Shown in pieces: positions 44,015-53,132 of a DNA stretch of 64,000 bases. The stretch lies in assembly GCA_016722465.1 (NCBI GenBank), contig JADKJC010000002.1:820501-884500 (forward strand), written 5' to 3'. Each line of letters begins with the position of its first letter. Position 1 is the first letter of the stretch. Position numbers and translations under genes: made by a program. A model generated the notes under the pieces. That model made no database searches. It worked only from the letters and a program-made list of their open reading frames with translations, and was not told where the DNA came from. This DNA is from Chitinophagaceae bacterium. GTDB taxonomy: Bacteria > Bacteroidota > Bacteroidia > Chitinophagales > Chitinophagaceae.

Positions 44015-46567
44015 TTAATCAAGAGTAGCTGCAATCAATATTTTACTGCTGAATGGTTGCAACGTAAGCGTTCCGCTGTAAGCAGCTCCATCTACACCCA
44101 CATAATTTTTTTCCAGCGGAATTTCTACTGCCGCATTGGTGGCATTAAACTCAAAACGTACCCAATCCCTGGGTCTCAATGTTGTTGCATTTGCTTCGTG
44201 TAATTCAATATCATCCAGGTAAGTGGTACAGGCATTTTTTTCGATCTCAATCACATAACTGGCATTTGCCGAAACAGTTGGTTCCAGTAAAAATTCATGT
44301 TGCTTTTTTGTTGAACCAAATGGATGCAGTTGTACCGGCGTAAGCATCTCATCAGGCGCCAGCGTTTTCCTGATATACGCCCTTACCATTCCACAGTCAG
44401 AATTGCCCACCGTATTAAAACGGAACAGGTATTTTTTCCCTGCAGTCAAACTGCCCAATTCGCCATGTACCAACGCATAATGACCAGGTGCTGCTTCATC
44501 AGTTTCAACTCTCAATGACCCATCACCAGTAATGACTCCTGAATGATCCCACTTGCCTTTTGTATCGCTGCCGTAAATATTTACACTGTTCAGGTCTTTT
44601 GTAAATTCGCCGTTTTTTACAAGATTGCTGCTTAATTTTTGTTGGAATGTATACCGTGGAATGATTTTAACCGGCCTTTTGGAATGAACATCTTGTGCGG
44701 TATAGTCCTGCCAGTGCTCCAATGTAAGCGGCGAAGGATACACAAATGCCTTTCCCTCCACAGGAGAAAATGTATAGTTGAAACCGAATGGATTAACCGT
44801 GTTATAATAATTGTTATCGATATCCCCTGTAAGCTTAATGGCTTCCCAGATACTCAGCTCGTCTGGCACATTCAATCCGGCATATAAAAAATTAACCTGC
44901 GTTTGATGATCGTACAGAGAGTAAAAAATATTATTCTTTATATCAAGATTACCAAACGGCTGCCAGCTGTTTTTCCTGGATGCACTCCATCCAATGCCAT
45001 TGTTAAAACAGGTGTTATTGCTGACTGTAATGTTGGATGGATTATTAAAAGCAAGTGCCTTGTCATTTACATACCCAATGCTGTTGCCAATTACTTCAAC
45101 ATTCATTGAGCCTCCATCCAGGTAAATACCTTCTGCCTTACCTGCGTTTACAGAACCCTGGGGCGCTCCTTTACCATTTAAAATGATGTTTTCTTTTATC
45201 GATCTTGCCAGGAATGGCGTACCCGGTTTTTCCCTGGAGGCATCAACATAAGTATAAATGCCGCCACCATCATCTAAATTATAACAATAAAAATTAACAT
45301 AGTTGTGTCGTACAGTTACATTATTTCCCTGGAACTGTATGGCAGTTAATCCGCTGCTGTCAACAATATTATTCTCTATCAGCACATTGTTTTTTGCCAT
45401 CACTGCGATCGCCTTATAATCCCTGTCATCAAAAAAAGAACCCATCCCAATAAAGGGACCGGTATTTTTTATCACACAGTTGCTCACTGTAACATTGTCT
45501 TTCTGCCCGCTTCTTACCTGGATGGCATTGGACAATACATTGCTGATACCAACGTATTCGATCAGTACATTTTCTGTATCCCAGCAATGAATGGCTTTTA
45601 CGCCAATATTATTAAAGCTGCAATGCCTGATGGAAATATTACCACCTTGCCTGTTAAAGATGGCGCTCATATTGGCGCCTTCAAAAGCAAGGTTAATAAA
45701 CTTAAGAAACGACCTGCTGCCGGTACTCACCAGTGTATCAACCGTACTTGCTTTAATGCTATGTGCTGCAGCATTGGTATCAGCCAAAAACATCAGCAGC
45801 CTGTTGTTGATGCTGTCAAAGAACCATTCACCATGCTGGTCGAGTGTACGGGCATCTTTCTGAAAAAAATAACCATTGCCGTTAATACCCGGATACAGGT
45901 TGGGTGCCAGCAAGGGATTAACTCCTGCATGTGCATAGGTATAAATAATTGTGTTCCCTTCCTGTTTGATTACCCTGCATCTTTCAGCGGTCCAGTGGTT
46001 TTTTCTTATCACCACTTCGGCGCCGGTCCAGTTAGTGGCATTGTTCAACGCATTGTCTGAAATAGATTTGTTGACATTGAAACTTTCGTACCGCAGGTAC
46101 CCCCCGTCCGGCGCACTGGCATTCGGGTACCTTCCAATCTGCTGAACAACACCATCAAGTGTAACCAGATTACAATTAGCCATCACACCCGGCGCTGCAG
46201 CCTGCCATATACCAGTCTCCTTTTGCTCCCAGCCGGCAATGGTTGTAAACCCGGTAATGACAGGATCGGCACCTTCGCCATAGGCAGTGAATACAATGGA
46301 GCTGTCGGGAGTTCCCGATCTGATCACTTTAACCGAACCATAAAATGATTCTCCTCTTTTAAAAAAAATGGTATCCCCGGGAAGGATATTGCTGAATTCG
46401 TGGTTGAGTTTGTCAATGGTTTGCCATGCCAATTGAGCTGATAAACCGGAGTTATTGTCATTGCCGATATTGCTGATATAATAATTAGAGGGAAATGCAA
46501 CAACAGGGAAAAATATCATGAGTGTTGTTATGATCCCGAAAATCCGGTTGCCTGTTGGTAAACGCAT
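44015..46567 (-). CDS. Secreted right-handed parallel beta-helix protein
   Basis: This 850-residue exported protein begins MRLPTGNRIFGIITTLMIFF, a signal peptide. The opening YYISNIGNDNNSGLSAQLAWQTIDKLN (about 28-54) is typical of the DUF1565-like/beta-helix group. Short helix rungs follow at about 270-560 (NISIRHCSFNN, NVTVSNCVIKNTGPF, NVLIENNIVDSSGL, NVTVRHNYVNFY). A C-terminal carbohydrate-binding-like region lies at about 660-800 (GDGSLRVETDEAAPGHYALVHGE). Enzymes of this build often cleave polysaccharides, but no catalytic residues can be assigned. Confidence 0.82.
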   Translation of the reverse strand: MRLPTGNRIFGIITTLMIFFPVVAFPSNYYISNIGNDNNSGLSAQLAWQTIDKLNHEFSNILPGDTIFFKRGESFYGSVKVIRSGTPDSSIVFTAYGEGADPVITGFTTIAGWEQKETGIWQAAAPGVMANCNLVTLDGVVQQIGRYPNASAPDGGYLRYESFNVNKSISDNALNNATNWTGAEVVIRKNHWTAERCRVIKQEGNTIIYTYAHAGVNPLLAPNLYPGINGNGYFFQKDARTLDQHGEWFFDSINNRLLMFLADTNAAAHSIKASTVDTLVSTGSRSFLKFINLAFEGANMSAIFNRQGGNISIRHCSFNNIGVKAIHCWDTENVLIEYVGISNVLSNAIQVRSGQKDNVTVSNCVIKNTGPFIGMGSFFDDRDYKAIAVMAKNNVLIENNIVDSSGLTAIQFQGNNVTVRHNYVNFYCYNLDDGGGIYTYVDASREKPGTPFLARSIKENIILNGKGAPQGSVNAGKAEGIYLDGGSMNVEVIGNSIGYVNDKALAFNNPSNITVSNNTCFNNGIGWSASRKNSWQPFGNLDIKNNIFYSLYDHQTQVNFLYAGLNVPDELSIWEAIKLTGDIDNNYYNTVNPFGFNYTFSPVEGKAFVYPSPLTLEHWQDYTAQDVHSKRPVKIIPRYTFQQKLSSNLVKNGEFTKDLNSVNIYGSDTKGKWDHSGVITGDGSLRVETDEAAPGHYALVHGELGSLTAGKKYLFRFNTVGNSDCGMVRAYIRKTLAPDEMLTPVQLHPFGSTKKQHEFLLEPTVSANASYVIEIEKNACTTYLDDIELHEANATTLRPRDWVRFEFNATNAAVEIPLEKNYVGVDGAAYSGTLTLQPFSSKILIAATLD

Positions 46568-46677
46568 ATTTCTTGAGCCTGGTAATATTTTTAAACATAC
46601 ATAATTTATGTATAAAAACAATTTTTTCTTCGAACTGCTGAGTATTTAATATTGATTTCAGATGCAGAGATAATAAT

Positions 46678-46685
46678 TACTTTTG
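46678..46685 (+). promoter_or_regulatory. -7 box (TACTTTTG) of the crotonase gene
   Basis: This is a full consensus match 15 bases before the ATG at 46701, leaving room for only a very short leader. Confidence 0.6.
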
Positions 46686-46700
46686 GAAAAATTATTTTTT

Positions 46701-47477
46701 ATGTACACAACGCTTGCTGCAGAGTTGAATGCTGGCATTTATACCATTACCATCAACCGGCCTGATAAACTGAATGCCTTAAACAGGGATGTATTTACAG
46801 ATCTGAATACTGCTGTGGACGAAATCAACAGCAACCCGGAAATTAAATCTGCCATCATTACCGGAGCTGGCCCTAAAGCTTTTGTTGCAGGGGCAGACAT
46901 CTCTGAATTTGGCGGACTGGATAAAGCTGCCGCCATGGCGCTGGCAAAAAGAGGACAGGATATTTTCCTGAAAATTGAACAGAGTAAAAAACCGGTGATC
47001 GCTGCAGTAAATGGTTTTGCACTTGGTGGTGGTTGCGAACTGGCAATGGCCTGTCATTTTCGTATTGCCAGTGAGCATGCAAAGTTTGGCCAGCCGGAAG
47101 TTAATCTTGGCCTGATACCCGGCTATGGTGGCACGCAAAGGCTTACGCAACTAATTGGCAAAGGCAGGGCCATTGAGTTACTCATCAGCGCAACAATGAT
47201 CGATGCAGCCACTGCATTGCAATATGGTTTGGTGAACTATGTGGTACCGGCCGAAGAATTGCTGAACAAAGCAACAGCAATTTTACAGGTAATCAACAGC
47301 AAAGCCCCCATTGCTGTTGCCAGGTGCATTGAAACTGCCAATGCTGTTTTTGACGAAACAAAAAACGGGTTTGATGAAGAAGTGAAGGCTTTTGGTGAAT
47401 GCTTTGCCACAAATGATATGAAAGAAGGAACCACCGCATTCCTCGAAAAAAGAAAAGCTGTTTTTACTGGCAAATAA
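46701..47477 (+). CDS. Enoyl-CoA hydratase/isomerase (crotonase) family protein
   Basis: This 258-residue enzyme hydrates enoyl-CoA. Crotonase motifs are INRPDKLNALN (about 18-28), FVAGADISEFGG (about 60-71, first oxyanion/CoA segment), NGFALGGGCELAMACHFRIAS (about 100-120, second oxyanion Gly and catalytic Glu) and PEVNLGLIPGYGGTQRL (about 132-148, second catalytic Glu). It is probably a 3-hydroxybutyryl-CoA dehydratase or short-chain enoyl-CoA hydratase. The start at 46701 is chosen by the -7 box and family alignment. Confidence 0.92.
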   Translation: MYTTLAAELNAGIYTITINRPDKLNALNRDVFTDLNTAVDEINSNPEIKSAIITGAGPKAFVAGADISEFGGLDKAAAMALAKRGQDIFLKIEQSKKPVIAAVNGFALGGGCELAMACHFRIASEHAKFGQPEVNLGLIPGYGGTQRLTQLIGKGRAIELLISATMIDAATALQYGLVNYVVPAEELLNKATAILQVINSKAPIAVARCIETANAVFDETKNGFDEEVKAFGECFATNDMKEGTTAFLEKRKAVFTGK

Positions 47478-47497
47478 AGAATCATTTCAATAAACAG

Positions 47498-47526
47498 AAG
47501 GGCTGTCTCTTTACCGGGGCAGCCTT
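47498..47526 (+). terminator. Terminator after the crotonase gene
   Basis: AAGGGCTGTC pairs with GGCAGCCTT (one wobble and slight asymmetry) around an eleven-base loop, followed by TTATTTT. Confidence 0.7.
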
Positions 47527-47645
47527 TTATTTTACAAGCAGTTCTCTACAGTTGCCCATAAATACCCACCAGCACGGATAGCCGCACTTTTATTAAAGGA
47601 TATTTTTGAACGCATTACTAATTCCAACCTAAAACTTTCAAAAAC

Positions 47646-49112
47646 ATGAAACGTCTTTTATTTTTTTGCGCTGTGGTATTGGGCAGCATCAACTGTTTTG
47701 CCAATAACATCCAGGTGTCTAACGTGGTTTACAATAATGGTGCAGGTACTGTTACTTTTAATATCAGCTGGGAAAACAGCTGGCGGGTAAATACAGCCCC
47801 CAACAATTGGGATGCTGCCTGGGTTTTTATAAAACGAAGGAATTGTGCTGACCAGTTCTGGAAACAGCAGTTCATCAGTGCCGGCGGTCACACTGCCGCC
47901 AGTCCATTACAAGTACAGACAGTGCCGGATTCAGTTGGTGTGTTCATCCGCCGCTCAGCCAATGGCAATGGAAACATTGCAAGTACCTCCGTCACTTTAA
48001 AATTAGGAGATGTACCCGTTCCTTTAAACGAATGGGACTTTAAAGTATTTGCAGTTGAAATGGTATATGTGCCACAGGGCGCATTTTATTTAGGCAGCGG
48101 AGGTACCAACTACTACGAATTCAGGGAAGGGGCAAGTGGTGCGCCGGGTACCCCATACCAGGTAACCAGCGAAAATGCGATCACTTTTTCCAACAGCGCA
48201 GGTAACCTGTGGGATAACAGCGCTGCAACTTCTGCCTATGCACCAACAGGCAATGTAGTAGATGCCAACTTTCCGAAAGGATACCGGTCTTTTTATGCAA
48301 TGAAATACGAAGTATCACAGGGACAATACGCAGATTTTTTAAACTCATTGGCACAGGACATGGCCATCAGCAGGCAAATATTGGCTGCCGGTGGTTATCG
48401 CAATACATTAACAGGTACATGGCCAACTTATACTACTACTACACCCGGCAGGGCAATGAATTATTTAGGCTGGGGTAACTTATGTGCTTATTTAGACTGG
48501 AGTGGATTGGCCCCCATGAGTGAAATGGAATTTGAAAAACTATGCCGTGGTGTTTCGGTACCGGTTGCCAATGAATTTGCATGGGGTGGCAACACTGCTA
48601 CCAGGGCATTTACTTTAGCAAATGATGGCACCAACCAGGAAGAAGCAACCAATACAATTGCACCGGGAACAGGTTTTGCAAATTTTGGTGGCAATGCCTC
48701 AGCACCACAAGGAGTATTCAGGGTGGGCTTTGCCGCAAAAGCTGGTACAACCAGGTTTGAAGCAGGTGCAGGTTACTATGGCAATATGGACCTGACCGGA
48801 AATGTGTATGAATTTTGTACTGCCATTTATGGAGCAGCAACTTCTACATTTAAGTGGGATGCACATGGTGATGGCCAGCTTACATTAGGCAGTGGATTTA
48901 GTAACGTAAACGGATGGGTTAACCAAACAGTTGTAGCCGATGGTGGAGCAGCAACCGGTGCCTGTTTAAAAGGTGGTAGCTGGAGCGACAGGATCGGTGC
49001 AAGTCTTGAAGACCAGGCATTGAGAGTTTCTAACAGGTATTATTCCGGAAACGCTTATGGCAGCAATAACATCAACCTTGGTGGCCGTGGCGTACGCAGG
49101 GTATTCAATTAA
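47646..49112 (+). CDS. SUMF1/formylglycine-generating-enzyme-like protein
   Basis: This 488-residue protein has a signal peptide (about 1-20, INCFANN). The N-terminal 130 residues are beta-rich (VSNVVYNNGAGTVTFNISWENSWRVN). The FGE/SUMF1 fold runs from about 140 to the end: EMVYVPQGAFYLGSGG, FYAMKYEVSQGQYADFLNSL, LSEMEFEKLCRG-like PMSEMEFEKLCRG, GNVYEFCTAIYG and CLKGGSWSDR...GGRGVRRV. The family makes formylglycine or has lost that activity and binds ligands. Its partner gene begins 25 bases downstream. Confidence 0.83.
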   Translation: MKRLLFFCAVVLGSINCFANNIQVSNVVYNNGAGTVTFNISWENSWRVNTAPNNWDAAWVFIKRRNCADQFWKQQFISAGGHTAASPLQVQTVPDSVGVFIRRSANGNGNIASTSVTLKLGDVPVPLNEWDFKVFAVEMVYVPQGAFYLGSGGTNYYEFREGASGAPGTPYQVTSENAITFSNSAGNLWDNSAATSAYAPTGNVVDANFPKGYRSFYAMKYEVSQGQYADFLNSLAQDMAISRQILAAGGYRNTLTGTWPTYTTTTPGRAMNYLGWGNLCAYLDWSGLAPMSEMEFEKLCRGVSVPVANEFAWGGNTATRAFTLANDGTNQEEATNTIAPGTGFANFGGNASAPQGVFRVGFAAKAGTTRFEAGAGYYGNMDLTGNVYEFCTAIYGAATSTFKWDAHGDGQLTLGSGFSNVNGWVNQTVVADGGAATGACLKGGSWSDRIGASLEDQALRVSNRYYSGNAYGSNNINLGGRGVRRVFN

Positions 49113-49137
49113 ATCCATCATCTTAAAACCGGGTATT

Positions 49138-50070
49138 ATGCAAATAAAAAAACATACCCTTGGAAGTGCATGGATAATTATCTTAATTTTTTCCTCTACA
49201 CTTCTATGGGCACAAAATGAACCCTACAACGGAGGTTTTGGCAGCGGCGATAATAACCAGGCAGTTTCGCTGGCCAATTGCAGTAACTTCAGGTTTGCCG
49301 GCGGTTTTGGAGAGAGCAATAGTAGCAGCGCTTCATCATTATTGAGCTGCTCCTCCTTTCGTTTTGGCGGCGGATTTGGAGACGGAGACAGCAGTACCAA
49401 CAGTGCATTGCTTACTTGCGGCACATTTCGTTTTGCCGGCGGCTTTGGTGATGGAGATAGCAGTGTACGATCATCTCTCCTCAGCTGCAACACATTTCGT
49501 TTTGCAGGAGATACCGCTGATGGTTTTGCCATCAGCAATACAAACCTGCTCAATTGCAATCTTTTTCGCTTTGCAGGAGATAGTGGTTCAGGCTATATTG
49601 GCCGTGAATACATTAAGCCAAGAAACTTTTTGGGCAATGATACCAGCATCACGATCATCTGTTCAAATGACACCTACAACCTGCTGGGCTTATACAATTT
49701 TAATGGCATTACGCTTGCCTGGAATACGGCAACACCTGCCGCCGCCATTATGGGCAACTACCAGGTGGTGGGCACAACAACCGGCGGCTGTAAGGATACT
49801 GCTTTCACTGTTATCAAACAGGAGATCAATACCTGGAATGGTTCAGTAAATAATGACTGGCATACAGCCGCCAACTGGAACAACAATCATGTGCCAACAG
49901 AAATCACCCATGTGATCATTCAGGGAGGTACCCCCAACCCTTGTGTCATCAGCAATGCAGATGCGAAAGCTGCCAGTGTACAGGGAAAAATAGCAGGCAA
50001 TTTTTCGATCATCAACAACAAAAACTTACTGATCAGCGGGCATTGCGTTTCGCTGCCCACAGGCCAGTAA
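49138..50070 (+). CDS. Exported protein with five 23-residue FRFAGG repeats
   Basis: This 310-residue protein has a signal peptide (IFSSTLLWAQN). Residues about 30-150 contain five repeats of exactly 23 residues: FRFAGGFGDGDSSxxSxLLxC and variants, with the last two reading FRFAGD. The C-terminal part carries WNGSVNNDWHTAANWNNNHVP (about 255-275), like the W-G...W..NW motif in the M1 peptidase at 32116-34434. I do not recognise the family. It is probably a surface or matrix partner of the SUMF1-like protein. The start at 49138 gives a normal signal peptide. Confidence 0.78.
   Translation: MQIKKHTLGSAWIIILIFSSTLLWAQNEPYNGGFGSGDNNQAVSLANCSNFRFAGGFGESNSSSASSLLSCSSFRFGGGFGDGDSSTNSALLTCGTFRFAGGFGDGDSSVRSSLLSCNTFRFAGDTADGFAISNTNLLNCNLFRFAGDSGSGYIGREYIKPRNFLGNDTSITIICSNDTYNLLGLYNFNGITLAWNTATPAAAIMGNYQVVGTTTGGCKDTAFTVIKQEINTWNGSVNNDWHTAANWNNNHVPTEITHVIIQGGTPNPCVISNADAKAASVQGKIAGNFSIINNKNLLISGHCVSLPTGQ
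49228..49587 (+). repeat. Five tandem 69-bp repeats
   Basis: The TTT/TTC codon opening each FRFAGG/FRFGGG unit lies at 49288, 49357, 49426, 49495 and 49564, an exact 69-base spacing. The repeats encode the 23-residue units of the preceding protein. Confidence 0.9.
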
Positions 50071-50095
50071 TACGATCATAAAACGGGGCGTTTTA

Positions 50096-50127
50096 AAAGC
50101 AGTCTTTTACTAAAGGCTGCTTTTTTT
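50096..50127 (+). terminator. Terminator after the FRFAGG-repeat gene
   Basis: AAAGCAGTCTTT pairs with AAAGGCTGCTTT (one wobble) around TACT, then a run of T. Confidence 0.85.
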
Positions 50128-50153
50128 ATGCTTACAAATTAGTTTTGCCGGGC

Positions 50154-50161
50154 TACCTTTG
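50154..50161 (+). promoter_or_regulatory. -7 box (TACCTTTG) of fumC
   Basis: This is a full consensus match 26 bases before the fumC ATG. Confidence 0.6.
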
Positions 50162-50187
50162 CATCGCAAAAATAAAATACCATCATT

Positions 50188-51585
50188 ATGGAATACAGAA
50201 TAGAAAAAGACACCATGGGTGAAGTAAAAGTACCCGTGGATGCTTACTACGGCGCCCAGACCCAACGCAGTATCGATAACTTTAAAATTGCACAGGACAT
50301 CAACAGGATGCCCAAAGAGATCATCCAGGCTTTTGCCTATTTAAAACATGCAGCAGCTATCACTAATTACGAGGCTGGTGTTCTACCCAAAAAGAAGGCA
50401 GACCTGATTGGCAAAGTTTGTAAAGAAATACTGGATGGCAAACTGAATGATTATTTTCCGCTGGTGGTGTGGCAAACAGGCAGCGGCACACAGAGCAATA
50501 TGAATGTAAATGAAGTGGTGGCTTACCGTGGGCATGTGATCAATGGCGGGCAATTGTCTGACAAAGACAAATACCTGCATCCCAATGATGATGTAAACAA
50601 AAGCCAGAGCAGCAATGATACTTTTCCTACGGCGATGCATATTGCGGCTTATAAAATTTTGATTGAAACTACTATTCCAGGGATAGAAAAACTCCGCAAC
50701 ACTTTAGACAAGAAAGCGAAGGCTTTCAGGAAAGTGGTGAAGATCGGCCGTACCCATTTTATGGATGCCACGCCACTTACAGTTGGCCAGGAATTCAGCG
50801 GCTATGTTTCACAGTTAGACCATGGCCTGAAAGCCATCAAAAATACATTGGCGCATTTATCTGAACTGGCATTGGGCGGCACTGCCGTTGGAACCGGTAT
50901 CAACACACCACCCAATTATGATGTGAATGTGGCAAAGCATATTGCAAAGCTGACCAAACTACCTTTCGTTACAGCTAAAAATAAATTTGAAGCACTGGCA
51001 GCACACGATGCAATTGTTGAAGCACATGGCGCATTAAAAACAGTAGCGGTGAGTTTGATGAAAATTGCCAACGACATCCGCATGTTATCAAGCGGGCCAA
51101 GAAGCGGCATCGGTGAGTTGTTTATTCCTGATAACGAACCGGGTTCTTCTATCATGCCGGGCAAAGTAAACCCAACACAATGTGAAGCACTCACTATGAT
51201 CGCTGCTCAGGTGATGGGCAATGATGTAACCGTTGGTATCGGTGGCAGCATGGGGCATTTTGAGCTGAATGTTTTTAAACCGGTGATGATCTATAACTTT
51301 TTACACAGTGCCAGGTTGATTGGTGATGGCTGTGTAAGCTTCAATGATAAATGTGCCGTGGGTATTGAGCCGATTGCTGCAAATATTAAAAAGCATGTAG
51401 ACAATTCATTGATGCTGGTAACAGCGCTCAACACAAAAATTGGTTATTACAAAGCAGCTGAAATTGCTCAAAAAGCGCACAGGGAAGGAACTACGTTAAA
51501 AGCAATGGCAGTAAAACTCGGCTATCTTACCGAAAAAGAATTTGATGAGTGGGTAATCCCGGAAAAGATGGTAGGAAAGATTTAA
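50188..51585 (+). CDS. fumC: Class II fumarate hydratase
   Basis: This 465-residue TCA-cycle enzyme interconverts fumarate and malate. It shows the aspartase/fumarase signature [16 protein letters not shown] (about 317-332), with [14 protein letters not shown] (about 97-110) and [19 protein letters not shown] (about 132-150). It is a single gene with its own promoter and terminator. Length is standard. Confidence 0.95.
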   Translation: MEYRIEKDTMGEVKVPVDAYYGAQTQRSIDNFKIAQDINRMPKEIIQAFAYLKHAAAITNYEAGVLPKKKADLIGKVCKEILDGKLNDYFPLVVWQTGSGTQSNMNVNEVVAYRGHVINGGQLSDKDKYLHPNDDVNKSQSSNDTFPTAMHIAAYKILIETTIPGIEKLRNTLDKKAKAFRKVVKIGRTHFMDATPLTVGQEFSGYVSQLDHGLKAIKNTLAHLSELALGGTAVGTGINTPPNYDVNVAKHIAKLTKLPFVTAKNKFEALAAHDAIVEAHGALKTVAVSLMKIANDIRMLSSGPRSGIGELFIPDNEPGSSIMPGKVNPTQCEALTMIAAQVMGNDVTVGIGGSMGHFELNVFKPVMIYNFLHSARLIGDGCVSFNDKCAVGIEPIAANIKKHVDNSLMLVTALNTKIGYYKAAEIAQKAHREGTTLKAMAVKLGYLTEKEFDEWVIPEKMVGKI

Positions 51586-51588
51586 GTC

Positions 51589-51621
51589 AAAAGCGGCATT
51601 CAGTGAATGAATGCCGCTTTT
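51589..51621 (+). terminator. Terminator after fumC
   Basis: AAAAGCGGCATTCA pairs with TGAATGCCGCTTTT (14 perfect base pairs) around GTGAA. Confidence 0.92.
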
Positions 51622-51685
51622 ATTTGTTAAGAACGAATGGATATTTTACATAACTGAATTTCAATCTAAACTTTCTGCACCATTT

Positions 51686-52363
51686 TTACTGCACCTGCAC
51701 ATCATCATTCACCACAGCATTGGTTTCCACTGTTGCATTCTGTTGCTCTTTATCATCATGTTTGAAAAAACGTTTCTGAAATACCAGTATAGAGATTACG
51801 CCGGTTGATATAGCAAAGTCGGCAAGATTAAAGATTGGCCTGAAAAATTCAAACTCTTCTCCCCCCCAAACAGGCACCCATTTTGGAAAATGAGCATCTC
51901 TTATAATGGGGAAGTATAACATATCAACCACTTTGCCATGCAGGAAACCAGCATAACCCTGGTTAGGAAACATTTTAGCTACTGCCATACTGCCGGGTAC
52001 GCTTTCTTCAAATATCATCCCGTAAAACATGCTGTCAATTAAATTACCCAGGGCCCCGGCAAATATCAGCGAAGCACAAATAATAAATCCACGTTGCTGT
52101 TTTTTTACAATTAGCTGCCTGATATAATACACGCCAAAGATCACCGCACCCAGGCGGAATAATGTGAGGAGCATTTTGCCTCCGTCACCGCCAAATTTCC
52201 AGCCATAGGCCATGCCTTCGTTCTCCACAAAATGCAGGCGGAACCAGCTGCCCAGCACATTGTGATGTTCGTTCATGTAAAAATGTGTTTTGATATAGAT
52301 CTTCAGCGCCTGGTCGGCCAGCACTACCAATAATATCAGCAGTATTACATTTCTTCCTTTCAT
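51686..52363 (-). CDS. lspA: Lipoprotein signal peptidase
   Basis: This 225-residue inner-membrane aspartyl protease removes signal peptides of lipoproteins, which are numerous in this window. It has four transmembrane segments. The two catalytic aspartates are in GALGNLIDSMFYG (about 110-122) and NLADFAISTGV (about 182-192). The start at 52363 (MKGRNVILL) is chosen because a -7 box lies just upstream. The C-terminal acidic tail (KHDDKEQQ) is longer than in E. coli. Confidence 0.94.
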   Translation of the reverse strand: MKGRNVILLILLVVLADQALKIYIKTHFYMNEHHNVLGSWFRLHFVENEGMAYGWKFGGDGGKMLLTLFRLGAVIFGVYYIRQLIVKKQQRGFIICASLIFAGALGNLIDSMFYGMIFEESVPGSMAVAKMFPNQGYAGFLHGKVVDMLYFPIIRDAHFPKWVPVWGGEEFEFFRPIFNLADFAISTGVISILVFQKRFFKHDDKEQQNATVETNAVVNDDVQVQ

Positions 52364-52371
52364 AATGGGGG

Positions 52372-52379
52372 CAAAGATA
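52372..52379 (-). promoter_or_regulatory. -7 box (TATCTTTG) of lspA
   Basis: This is a full consensus match eight bases before the lspA ATG. The resulting mRNA would be nearly leaderless. Confidence 0.6.
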
Positions 52380-52442
52380 ATGGATTGTGCCGTTCGGGTG
52401 AACTGCGGTTGTTTAACAGGCGTTAACTGGCAGGCCACAGTT

Positions 52443-53132
52443 TTATGAGTTACGGATCAGCTCAAAAAAAGCTTTCCTATACGTTTCAGAAATCGGTATT
52501 TCAATATTCCCAATCCTGATTATATCCTTTTCAACCGTATTAATTTTATCTACCGCCACCATATAAGATTTGTGTACCCGGCAGATCACTTCATGTGGCA
52601 ATATTGCTTCAAACGCTGTAAATGTATGCAAGGTCATTATTTTTTTGCTGACAGTTACAATCCGCCGGTAATCCCTCATACCTTCAATATAAAGTACTTC
52701 ATCAAGCAAGATCTTTTCAAACCGGTACTCCGTCTTTACAAAAAAAGATTTCCTTTCAGATACCGCAATATTTTTCTCCAGCGCCTTCTGTACCCTTTCC
52801 ACTGCCTGTATAAACCTTTCAAACGTAAATGGCTTTAAAAGATAGTCGGTAACTTTAAGATCGAAACCCTTTAATGCGTATTCCTGGTAAGCGGTGGTGA
52901 TAATTACTTCACTGCTGATCGCTTTTGTTTCCAGCAATTGAATACCGGACAGCGCTGTCATGTTAATGTCGAGAAAAATGAGATCGACCCTATTGGATTT
53001 AATATATGCCAATGCATCAATACCATTATCAAAGGAAGAAAGCAGTTGCAGGTAAGGCAATTTAAGTACATAGTTTTTTAAACGCTCTGCAGCCAGTGGT
53101 TCATCTTCAACTATAACACAACTTATTTTCAT
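52443..53132 (-). CDS. LytTR-family response regulator
   Basis: This 229-residue regulator has a receiver domain (IVEDEPLAAERL near the N-terminus, phospho-aspartate in VDLIFLDINMTALSG about 50-64, ITTAYQEYALKGFDLKVTDYLLKPF about 78-102). A LytTR DNA-binding domain follows (VLYIEGMRDYRRIVTV, CRVHKSYMVAVDKI). The ATG overlaps the kinase stop (ATGA), so translation is coupled. It probably responds to the preceding LytS-type kinase and regulates the neighbouring ABC transporter operon. Confidence 0.9.
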   Translation of the reverse strand: MKISCVIVEDEPLAAERLKNYVLKLPYLQLLSSFDNGIDALAYIKSNRVDLIFLDINMTALSGIQLLETKAISSEVIITTAYQEYALKGFDLKVTDYLLKPFTFERFIQAVERVQKALEKNIAVSERKSFFVKTEYRFEKILLDEVLYIEGMRDYRRIVTVSKKIMTLHTFTAFEAILPHEVICRVHKSYMVAVDKINTVEKDIIRIGNIEIPISETYRKAFFELIRNS

